From the NCBI GenBank assembly GCA_031265875.1, contig JAISCA010000026.1, positions 1 to 58,740 of the forward strand: a DNA stretch of 58,740 nt, read 5' to 3'. Of this stretch, positions 52,237 to 58,740 are shown piece after piece. Both the position numbers and the translations under genes were made by a program. The stretch comes from Propionibacteriaceae bacterium (GTDB lineage Bacteria > Actinomycetota > Actinomycetes > Propionibacteriales > Propionibacteriaceae). The notes beneath the pieces were generated by a model. The model had not been told where the DNA came from. It made no database searches and was given only the letters and a program-made list of their open reading frames with translations. Numbering within the stretch: the stretch's first letter is position 1; each line of letters begins with the position of its first letter.

Positions 52237-53613
52237 TCAGAAGTCGAGCGGGGTGAAGTCAGTCGCCCGGTCCAGCTGGCCCAGCCGCTCGGCCACCCGG
52301 AAAGCCAATTCGAGCGACTGCTGGCGGTTCAGCCTGGGATCGCACAGGGTCTCGTAGCGGTGGGCCAGATCGGCCTCGGAGACGTCGACCACGCCGCCCA
52401 CGCACTCGGTCACGTCGTCGCCGGTCAACTCGATGTGGACGCCACCGGGCCAGGTGCCCAACTCGGCGTGGACGTCGAAGAAGCCGTCCAACTCGGCCGT
52501 CACGTCCTCGAAGGAGCGGGTCTTGTAGCCGGTGGCGGACTCGAAGGTGTTGCCGTGCATGGGATCGCAGGACCAGCAAACCTTACGGCCGGTGGCTTCG
52601 ACCGCCGTCACGATGGGCTTCAGGGCCCGGCCGATCTGGGCCGCGCCCATGCGCGAGATGATGGTCAAGCGGCCCGGCTCGTGGTCGGGGTCGAGGGCGT
52701 CGGCCAGGGCCAGGACCTGGTCCGGCCGGGCGGTCGGACCGATCTTGACCGCCACCGGGTTACGCAGGTGGCGCAGCAGCTCGACGTGGGCGCCGTCGAG
52801 TTGGCGAGTGCGTTCGCCGATCCAGAGCAGATGGCCGCCGACGTTGTAGGGCGCCCCGGTGCGCGAGTCGATCCGGGTCAGAGCATGCTCGTAATCGATG
52901 ATGAGGGCCTCGTGGCTGGCATAGAAATCGACCGTGCGGAAGGCCTCGCCGCCGTCCACCCCGATCGCCACCATGAAAGCCAGGGCGCGGTCGATCTCGC
53001 GCGTCAACTGCTCGTAGCGAGCCGAGACGTGGGCTTCGCGCACGAAATCCGCGTTCCAAGAGTGCATCGAGCGCAGATCGGCGAAGCCACCCTTGGTGAA
53101 GGCCCGGACCAGGTTCAAGGTGGCGGCCGAGGCGTTGTAGACCCTGAGCAGCCGGGCCGGGTCGTGGCGGCGGGCCTCGGCCGTGAACTCGAAGCCGTTG
53201 ATGGCGTCGCCCCGGTAGGCCGGCAGACCGACCTGGTGGCGGACTTCGATGTCTTGGCTGCGCGGTTTGGCGAATTGACCGGCCATCCGTCCGATCTTGA
53301 TCACCGGCACCTCGGCGGCGTAAGTCATGACCACCGACATCGACAGCAGCACCCGGAGCCGGCCCCGGATCGAGGAAGCCGTGACGGCGTCGAAGGTCTC
53401 GGCGCAGTCGCCGCCTTGGAGGATGAAAGCCCGGCCGGCGGCGGCCGCCGCGATCCGGCTCTTGAGGTCGTCGCACTCGCCGGCGAAGACCAGGGGTGGC
53501 AGCCGGCGCAACTGGGCCAAGACGGTCTCGACCGCCTGGGCGTCCTCGTACTGCGGCTGCTGGGCGGGTTGGAGGGCGCGCAGGTCCGCCAAGGCGGGGA
53601 TCAGGTCAGACAC
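52237..53613 (-). CDS. aroG: 3-deoxy-7-phosphoheptulonate synthase, class II
   Basis: This encodes a 458-aa class II (plant-type) DAHP synthase, joining PEP and erythrose 4-phosphate, the first step of the shikimate pathway. Motifs: LQGGDCAETF, GRMAGQFAKPRS, MHSWNADF, KIGPTARPDQVLALAD and CDPMHGNTF. Start is GTG 53613, without a clear ribosome-binding site. The mycobacterial homologue (Rv2178c) also lies near the PASTA-type kinase gene. Confidence 0.96.
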   Translation of the reverse strand: MSDLIPALADLRALQPAQQPQYEDAQAVETVLAQLRRLPPLVFAGECDDLKSRIAAAAAGRAFILQGGDCAETFDAVTASSIRGRLRVLLSMSVVMTYAAEVPVIKIGRMAGQFAKPRSQDIEVRHQVGLPAYRGDAINGFEFTAEARRHDPARLLRVYNASAATLNLVRAFTKGGFADLRSMHSWNADFVREAHVSARYEQLTREIDRALAFMVAIGVDGGEAFRTVDFYASHEALIIDYEHALTRIDSRTGAPYNVGGHLLWIGERTRQLDGAHVELLRHLRNPVAVKIGPTARPDQVLALADALDPDHEPGRLTIISRMGAAQIGRALKPIVTAVEATGRKVCWSCDPMHGNTFESATGYKTRSFEDVTAELDGFFDVHAELGTWPGGVHIELTGDDVTECVGGVVDVSEADLAHRYETLCDPRLNRQQSLELAFRVAERLGQLDRATDFTPLDF

Positions 53614-53726
53614 GCCACTAGAGTAGTCGCTGCCGCCGCTCCCCCGGCCCGTCTGAGCCGGCCGGGCCCAGAAGGCATACGATCATGCCGTGAGAACTGC
53701 CCGCCCCCGACTTCGGCCGCACCATC

Positions 53727-54089
53727 ATGACCGGTTCTGATCCCGAGCCTGAGGACGAGGTCTTCTCGGAGATCGTGCGCCGCGAGTTCAAGGAGGACTG
53801 GCGCCCCGAGCGGCCCGCCCCGGAGCCCTTCGACCTCAATCTGTTCGACGACGACGAGTCTTACCGGGCGGCGCCGGCCAGTCTGGGCCACCTCAGCCGG
53901 ATGGCCCAGATCGGTTTGATCTTGGCCGCGCTCGGCCTGATCTGCCTACTGCTGGCCTTGATCGTGCCCCGTCCGCCCTCGGCCTTGGGCTGGTTGGGCG
54001 GTTTGAGCTGGCTAGGCGCGGCCGTCATCGGCGTCTATCGCCTGCTCCGGCGCGACCAGACCGACGACGACGATTCGGCCGTGGTCTGA
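53727..54089 (+). CDS. Small actinobacterial membrane protein
   Basis: This encodes a 120-aa protein of unknown function with an acidic cytoplasmic N-terminus (~1-58: EDEVFSEIVRREFKEDWRP, FDLNLFDDDESY), two predicted transmembrane helices (about 61-83 and 87-107) and an acidic DDDD end. Similar proteins lie next to aroG and glk in other actinobacteria as I recall. Start ATG 53727; no clear partner. Confidence 0.65.
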   Translation: MTGSDPEPEDEVFSEIVRREFKEDWRPERPAPEPFDLNLFDDDESYRAAPASLGHLSRMAQIGLILAALGLICLLLALIVPRPPSALGWLGGLSWLGAAVIGVYRLLRRDQTDDDDSAVV

Positions 54090-54184
54090 CCCGTCACAGT
54101 CCGGCCCAGCCGGGGCCTGACAGCGCTCAGCCGACGGGTGACCCGGCGCCAGAACGACCGGTCGACCTGATCGGACCAGCTGGC

Positions 54185-55174
54185 TCAGCCAGCCTCGCGC
54201 GACCACAGGGCGGTCACTTCGCCCGGCCGCTCGTCGCGCCGGTCCGCCGCCGCTTGGGCCAGGGCGGCCGCCCCGATCAGACCGGCGTCGTTGCCGAAGC
54301 TGGCCTGGCGGACGACGGCCCAGGGCCGGTGGCCGCGACCGCTCAGATGGCGGCGGTAGGCCGCCCGGGCCGGTTCCAACAGCAGATCGCCCAACTGGGC
54401 CAGACCACCGCCGATGATGAAGACTTCCGGGTCCAGCCCGGCCGCTAGATTGGCCAGGCCCAGGCCCAGCCAGTCGCCCAGCTCGGCCACCAGGCCGGTC
54501 GCCGCCGGATCGCCGTCTAGAGCCAATCGGCCGACGGCGGCGCCGGTGAGAGGCTGGGGTTGATCGGCCAGCCCGGCCGCCGCCAGGTCCCCGGAGGCGG
54601 CCAGGACGGCTGCCCGGCGGGCCAGAGCGTGACCCGAGGCGTACTGCTCCCAGCAGCCCTGGCTGCCGCAGGGGCAGTCTTGGCCGCCCGGCACGATGGC
54701 GCTGTGCCCCCACTCCCCAGCCATGCCGAAACCGCCCCGGAAGAGGCGTCCGTCGCTCACCATGGCGCCACCTATACCGGTGCCCAGGGTCAACATGATC
54801 ATGGTCTGGGCGCCCCGGCCAGCCCCGAAGTTGAACTCGGCCCAAGCCGCCGCGTTGGCGTCGTTGTCGACGATGACGGGCCGGTCGACCCGTTGGGCCA
54901 GACGCGGCGCGATCGGCTCGTCGCGCCAAGCCAGGTGGGGGGAGAAGCGGATGGTGGTCTGTTGACTGTCGACCCAGCCGGCCGCGCCCACCCCGACGGC
55001 GTCGACCCGATGCCGCTGGCTCAGCCGGTCCACCACCTCGACGATGGCGTCCTCGGCCTGGCGCGCGCTCAGGATCGGACTGGGTTGGAGCGACCGCTCG
55101 ACGATCTCGCCGGCGGCCGTCACCACGCCAGCGGACATTTTGGTGCCGCCGATGTCGATGCCGATGCTGACCAT
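54185..55174 (-). CDS. glk: ROK-family glucokinase
   Basis: This encodes a 329-aa ATP-dependent sugar kinase (glucose to glucose 6-phosphate), possibly with a regulatory role. The ATP loop GIDIGGTKMSAGV opens the protein; DNDANAAAWAE holds the catalytic Asp; and the ROK zinc site GEWGHSAIVPGGQDCPCG...GCWEQYASG has the His and three Cys. No N-terminal HTH, so it is a kinase, not a repressor. Substrate specificity is not proven. Confidence 0.93.
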   Translation of the reverse strand: MVSIGIDIGGTKMSAGVVTAAGEIVERSLQPSPILSARQAEDAIVEVVDRLSQRHRVDAVGVGAAGWVDSQQTTIRFSPHLAWRDEPIAPRLAQRVDRPVIVDNDANAAAWAEFNFGAGRGAQTMIMLTLGTGIGGAMVSDGRLFRGGFGMAGEWGHSAIVPGGQDCPCGSQGCWEQYASGHALARRAAVLAASGDLAAAGLADQPQPLTGAAVGRLALDGDPAATGLVAELGDWLGLGLANLAAGLDPEVFIIGGGLAQLGDLLLEPARAAYRRHLSGRGHRPWAVVRQASFGNDAGLIGAAALAQAAADRRDERPGEVTALWSREAG

Positions 55175-55306
55175 GACTTCATCCCGGGTCGGTGTGGGCG
55201 GCGACAGACTGAGGACCGCCCTGGTACAGGCTAAGTCATACAGGGGAGCGGTTGTCTAGAGGATCCCCCAAAGTGTCCTCCGAGTCTGGAGCCAGAGAGC
55301 CTGGAG

Positions 55307-56335
55307 TCAGATCACGGTGGCGGGATTGACCATGACGTCGTCGATCCAGAGCATGAGGTGGAGATGACAACCGGTGGCTTGCCCGGTGGCACCGACGTAG
55401 GCCACCACCTGGCCCTGGTCCACGGTGGCCCCCTCTGGCACGGCGTAGCTGGAGAGATGGTTGAAAGAGCTGGTGACCCGATGGCCGTTGATCGTGCCGT
55501 GGTCGATGAAGAGGCGGTAGCCGTAGCCGCCGACGTAGCCCTCCTGGGTCACCACGCCATTGGCCGGCGCCACCAGGGGGGTGCCGCAGGGGGCGCCGTA
55601 GTCGGTGCCGTCGTGCAGCTTGTACTGCCTGGTGATGGGGTGCAGGCGCATGCCGTAAGGGGAGGTGATGGCGGCGTTGAGCGGCTTGATCAAACTGGAC
55701 GACGGCACCAAGGAGGATAGGTCGTAGACGTTGGCGGAGGGCCGGACCGCCTCGGCCGAGGTCGAGCCGCCGGACAGCCGGCTGAGCAGTCGCTGGGTCG
55801 CCCGCACCCGCTCGTTGGCCATCCGGCTGAGTTCGACCAGGCGGTCGTTGTCGAGTTCGATCTGCTCCAGGGAGGCGGCCAGACTGCGTTGCGACTCGCT
55901 CAGATCGGCTTGCTCGATCTGATACCTCTGCAACATGTCGACCGTCATGGTCGTCACCCACTGGGTGGTGGCGAGCTGGCCCAGCATCCGGGGGACGTCG
56001 TCGGCCATCAGCAGGACCATGGTCTGGTCGATGCCCTGGGACTGCCAGTTGGCCAGCGCCACCTGGGCGACTTGGCTGCGCATCTGATCGATCTTGGCTT
56101 GATGGGCGGCTTGCTCAGCCTCGATCTGGGCCACCCGCTGCTCGGTGTTCTCCAGCCGCTGTTGGACCTCGGCCACCTGACGGTCGATGTCGGCTTGCTC
56201 TTGGGCGTAGCGGGCCAACTGGGCTTGGACCTCTTGGACGGAGTCGGCTCGAGCCGGAACGGACAGGCCCAACGCGGCCAGCCCAGCCAGCGACAGGCTG
56301 ACCAAGGCGATGGCGAGACGGCGAGCGGCTGTCAT
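55307..56335 (-). CDS. Secreted coiled-coil M23 endopeptidase (EnvC/NlpD-like)
   Basis: This encodes a 342-aa exported peptidoglycan hydrolase. A signal peptide (1-30, ARA|DS) precedes a coiled coil (32-190) that contains the block QVAQVALANWQSQGI shared with the two neighbours, and a LytM/M23 domain with His241, Asp245 (HDGTD), and the HLH pair His324/His326. All zinc ligands are present, so the enzyme should be active and cut stem-peptide crosslinks at division. It is the first of three consecutive paralogous genes. Confidence 0.93.
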   Translation of the reverse strand: MTAARRLAIALVSLSLAGLAALGLSVPARADSVQEVQAQLARYAQEQADIDRQVAEVQQRLENTEQRVAQIEAEQAAHQAKIDQMRSQVAQVALANWQSQGIDQTMVLLMADDVPRMLGQLATTQWVTTMTVDMLQRYQIEQADLSESQRSLAASLEQIELDNDRLVELSRMANERVRATQRLLSRLSGGSTSAEAVRPSANVYDLSSLVPSSSLIKPLNAAITSPYGMRLHPITRQYKLHDGTDYGAPCGTPLVAPANGVVTQEGYVGGYGYRLFIDHGTINGHRVTSSFNHLSSYAVPEGATVDQGQVVAYVGATGQATGCHLHLMLWIDDVMVNPATVI

Positions 56336-56407
56336 GGTTCCTTCTCTGCTGGTCCGCCGGGGGGACGAAACGATCGAGCTCGGCGAGGGGCTGTTGAGAC
56401 GACTCGT

Positions 56408-57451
56408 CTATATGATACGCCGGGCGCCCATATAGGGCATCGAATGCAAGCTGGTGTAACGGATGCCCCGCCTAGGGTTGGCCGCGTCCACGATGGTGCC
56501 ATTGCCGACGTAGATGCCGACGTGGCTGATGCCGGAGTAGTAGAAGACCAGGTCGCCCGGCCTCAGATCGGCCTCCGCCACCGGCTGGCCCAGGCGGAAC
56601 TGCCCGGAGGCCGAGTGGGGCAAGGCCACGCCGACTTGGAGGTAGGCCGCCCGGGTCAGCCCGGAGCAGTCGTAGCCGGTGGGACCGTTGCCGCCGTAGA
56701 TGTAGGGTTTGCCGACTTGGGCGACGGCGAAAGCGGTGGCGACGGCGGCGGCCGAGCCGTCCGAGACGAAGTTGACCCGGCCGGAGCCGTCGGCGGCGAC
56801 GGACTGGCGGGCCAGATCGAGACGGCCGGTCTCAGCCGCTTGCAACCGGGCCAAGGCCCGTTCGGCGGCGTCGACCTTGGCGTCGGCTTGGCGCTTCAGA
56901 TCGGCCAGGCGGTCGTTGTCGGCCTGGACCTGGACGACGGCGGCGTCCAGATGGGCCCGCAACTCGGCCAATTCGGCCTGTTGGCCCTGGTAGTGCTGGA
57001 TCAGATCCTCGGCCGAGGTCGTCCAGCGCTGGTTGGCGGACAATTGATGCAGCATCGCGGTCGAGTTCTCGCTCAGCAGCAGGGCGGCGGTGGTGCCCAA
57101 TCCATGGGTCTGCCACTGCCGCAACACGACCTGGGCGACTTGCCCCCGCAGCAGGTCGACCTTGTCCTGGCGGGCGGTGATGTCGGTCTCAGTCTGGGCG
57201 ATGTCGCGCTTGGTCTGCTCCAAGCGCTGATTGACGGCGTCGTACTGCTCGGCCAGCTCACTGGCCTCTTGCTCGTAACGGGTCAGTTCCGCCTTGGCTT
57301 GGCTGACGGTGTTGGGATCGGCCGAGGCTACGCTCGGACTCACCACCACCAGGGCCAGGGCGAGGAGGAAGACGCTGAGTCCGGCTGCGGCTCGGCGTAG
57401 ATGGTACAAGATCAGTACGTCCTTACTCGTGCGTTCGGGGAAGCCGGTCAT
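56408..57451 (-). CDS. Secreted coiled-coil NlpC/P60 endopeptidase (RipA/RipC-like)
   Basis: This encodes a 347-aa exported cysteine endopeptidase. A signal segment (22-44, VASA|DP) is followed by a coiled coil (48-210) with QVAQVVLRQWQTHGL, then an NlpC/P60 domain with the catalytic Cys262 (YDCSGL) and His310 (SHVGIYVG); the third residue is probably Asn325. It cleaves D-iGlu-mDAP bonds in this family. The annotated start at 57451 lacks a ribosome-binding site; TTG 57409, preceded by AAGGA, would give a tidier signal peptide. Confidence 0.92.
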   Translation of the reverse strand: MTGFPERTSKDVLILYHLRRAAAGLSVFLLALALVVVSPSVASADPNTVSQAKAELTRYEQEASELAEQYDAVNQRLEQTKRDIAQTETDITARQDKVDLLRGQVAQVVLRQWQTHGLGTTAALLLSENSTAMLHQLSANQRWTTSAEDLIQHYQGQQAELAELRAHLDAAVVQVQADNDRLADLKRQADAKVDAAERALARLQAAETGRLDLARQSVAADGSGRVNFVSDGSAAAVATAFAVAQVGKPYIYGGNGPTGYDCSGLTRAAYLQVGVALPHSASGQFRLGQPVAEADLRPGDLVFYYSGISHVGIYVGNGTIVDAANPRRGIRYTSLHSMPYMGARRII

Positions 57452-57528
57452 TCAAAGCTGAGAAAAGCTTAAGCGATACTCAGGAAAAGTCAAAGCGGTC
57501 CGGTCGCCCAGGCTCAGCCCCGGCCGGT

Positions 57529-58458
57529 TCAGGGGTAGAGACTGATGTGGACGTGGTCGAAGTGGTTGGCGGTGGCCGAGCCCCGATCCGCCATCGGCCG
57601 CCAACCGGCCCGGTCAACCTCGAGGTTCCAGATCCGCTGCCGGAAGATGACGTAGTGGATGCCGAGGGCGCGGGCGTTGTCACGGGCCCAGTCCGCCACG
57701 GCTTGGCCCAGGGCCTGGCCGGTGGCCGAGCCCCAGTCCGGGATCATGACGTCGAGGGCCAAACCGGCCCCATGGTCGCCACTGGAACCAGCCCGATAGC
57801 CGCCGATCGAGGCGATGCCGGGAAAGGAGCCAGCCACGATCTGGCGCACTTGGAGGGCCTGCGGGGTAAGACCGTCGGAGCCGCCGACCGGACGGGAGGA
57901 GGCCCTGGCTCCGAGCAGGCGCCGGGCCGCGCTGACTTTGTCCGCCAATTCGGCTGAGAGGCGGTCCAGCTGAGCCCGTTCGGCCTGAGCCGCCGCTTGG
58001 GCGGCCACCTGGACGGCCTGCGCCTCGGCCAAGTTGACGCGTTCGGTCTCCAGCCGCCGGATCAGGTTGTCGAAGAGCAGGCTGGTCTGGGAGAACCAGG
58101 CCAACTGCCGCAGCAGAGCGTCGGCGTCGGGGCTGGTCAAGAGCGCGGCCGGACCGTTCAGAGCCCGGCCCTGCCACTGCCGTAGGACTGATTCGGCCAC
58201 CTGGCGACGCAGCGTCTCCAAGCGCTCCTCGGTCTGAGCCAGTTCCTGCCGGCTGTCCTTGAGCTGGCTGTCGGCCTGTTCCAAACGGGCCTGGGCCTCG
58301 GCCTGGCGCTGGGCCAACTCCACCTGCTGACTCTGCAATTGGGCCAATTGGTCCGCTGGCGAGTCGGCGGCGGCCGGCCCGGCCAGACCGAACCAGAGGA
58401 GGGCGACCAAGAGCAGGCCGGCCAGTCCTCTCGAACCGCCTCTGCCCGCTGCCGCCAT
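57529..58458 (-). CDS. Secreted coiled-coil protein with M15/VanY-like C-terminal domain
   Basis: This encodes a 309-aa exported protein. A signal segment (10-31, AAA|DS) and coiled coil (35-185) with QVAESVLRQWQGRAL precede a C-terminal domain of the D,D-carboxypeptidase fold: SSGDHGAGLALD (His229, Asp236) and the closing HFDHVHISLY (His302, His304) match the M15 SxHxxGxAxD...HxH zinc site. This would be a carboxypeptidase or binding-only domain. It is the third member of the coiled-coil hydrolase set and the only one with this catalytic type. Confidence 0.88.
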   Translation of the reverse strand: MAAAGRGGSRGLAGLLLVALLWFGLAGPAAADSPADQLAQLQSQQVELAQRQAEAQARLEQADSQLKDSRQELAQTEERLETLRRQVAESVLRQWQGRALNGPAALLTSPDADALLRQLAWFSQTSLLFDNLIRRLETERVNLAEAQAVQVAAQAAAQAERAQLDRLSAELADKVSAARRLLGARASSRPVGGSDGLTPQALQVRQIVAGSFPGIASIGGYRAGSSGDHGAGLALDVMIPDWGSATGQALGQAVADWARDNARALGIHYVIFRQRIWNLEVDRAGWRPMADRGSATANHFDHVHISLYP

Positions 58459-58511
58459 CGCCCCACCTCTCAGTCGTGACCTGAGAGAATCTTAAACGCT
58501 CTCTCAGACAG

Positions 58512-58683
58512 CCTAGTGTCCTGCGCCGGAAGTTCGGTGGGACAAGAAGGGGGCGTCAGACGGGGTGGCTGGCCAGGCGGCGGAGCGTCCCGATATTGGA
58601 CATATGGGGACGTTTCGCCACCGCCGCCAGGGGCCCCGGATGGCGTCAACTTCCGCGGCGAACTTCCGGCGCAGGACACTAGG
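58512..58683. mobile_element. CTAG-ended miniature inverted-repeat element, copy 1 (172 bp, intact)
   Basis: The left end CCTAGTGTCCTGCGCCGGAA continues to ...GTTCG and matches the inverted right end perfectly for 25 bp (58512-58536 with 58659-58683). No transposase is encoded; the ORFs it contains are not conserved. CTAG at both ends may be a 4-bp target duplication (as with IS5-type YTAR) or part of the inverted repeat. Lies in the gap after the VanY-like gene. Confidence 0.85.
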
Positions 58684-58692
58684 GGCGTCGGC

Positions 58693-58740
58693 TCAGGCCG
58701 TGACCGTGACCGACTCGATCACGACTGGCTGCCGCGGCCG
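58693..58740 (-). CDS. Truncated 3' end of a minus-strand gene
   Basis: From the right edge the minus strand reads an open frame of 15 codons (ending QPVVIESVTVTA) to a TGA at 58695-58693. The beta-strand-like ending resembles the C-termini of FKBP-type peptidyl-prolyl isomerases, but this is too short to name. The miniature element lies just after its stop. Confidence 0.35.
   Translation of the reverse strand, partial: RPRQPVVIESVTVTA

Noticed and set aside
1-58740. tRNA or rRNA genes
   Set aside because: No cloverleaf with a GTTCGAATC-type T arm and CCA-compatible end, and no rRNA-like stretch, was found by eye on either strand.

Overview
The window is high-GC DNA from an actinobacterium. 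The evidence is an actinobacterial-type dcw cell-division cluster (mraZ to ftsZ, then pgeF, sepF, yggT, wag31/divIVA), a DDNPR motif in MurE typical of diaminopimelate peptidoglycan, a HelR-type helicase, a PASTA kinase beside an isoprenyl synthase, metF and class II aroG (the order known around pknL/idsA2/aroG in Mycobacterium), and a possible mraW RNA motif. A propionibacterial-type lineage is my guess; nothing here fixes the genus.

Layout. (1) 1-1.6 kb: the 3' end of an IS3-family transposase, an XRE-type regulator, a broken HTH gene and copy A of an unusual repeat/hairpin element. (2) 1.6-13 kb: a LacI-controlled sugar-use operon on the minus strand (solute-binding protein, two permeases, SGNH esterase, GH-A-type glycosidase, a 1146-aa DUF5107/TPR protein, an epimerase) with a sigma70-type promoter overlapped by a perfect 30-bp palindromic operator. 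(3) 13.3-19.4 kb: two sortase-anchored surface proteins flanking copy B of the repeat/hairpin element and an AbiEii-type nucleotidyltransferase pair, then a Pro/Gly/Tyr-rich membrane protein. (4) 19.5-42 kb: a long block of minus-strand core genes: pyk, rluD, lspA, a DksA/TraR-type protein, wag31, yggT, sepF, pgeF, ftsZ, ftsQ, murC, murG, ftsW, murD, mraY, murF, murE, ftsI, ftsL, rsmH and mraZ. (5) 42.3-55.2 kb: DUF3040 protein, helR, metF, idsA-like, thiE-like, PASTA kinase, MBL hydrolase, threonine aldolase, aroG and a ROK glucokinase. (6) 55.3-58.5 kb: three paralogous secreted coiled-coil proteins, each with a different peptidoglycan-hydrolase domain.

How it works together. The core block makes lipid II precursors (MurC-F, MraY, MurG), moves and polymerises them at the septum (FtsW, FtsI, FtsL, FtsQ), positions the ring and poles (FtsZ, SepF, Wag31) and, at the far right, cuts the wall (M23, NlpC/P60 and M15-like enzymes). 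The PASTA kinase is a plausible sensor for that machinery.

The signals I find most unusual are: two ~200-bp copies of an element with covarying hairpins and GATTGA-centred palindromic repeats, lying in direct orientation on both sides of the 14-kb sugar/adhesin segment; a family of CTAG-ended miniature inverted-repeat elements, two of which bracket the threonine aldolase gene exactly; the DUF5107/GH-A/SGNH operon; and the triple hydrolase set with a shared coiled-coil front end.
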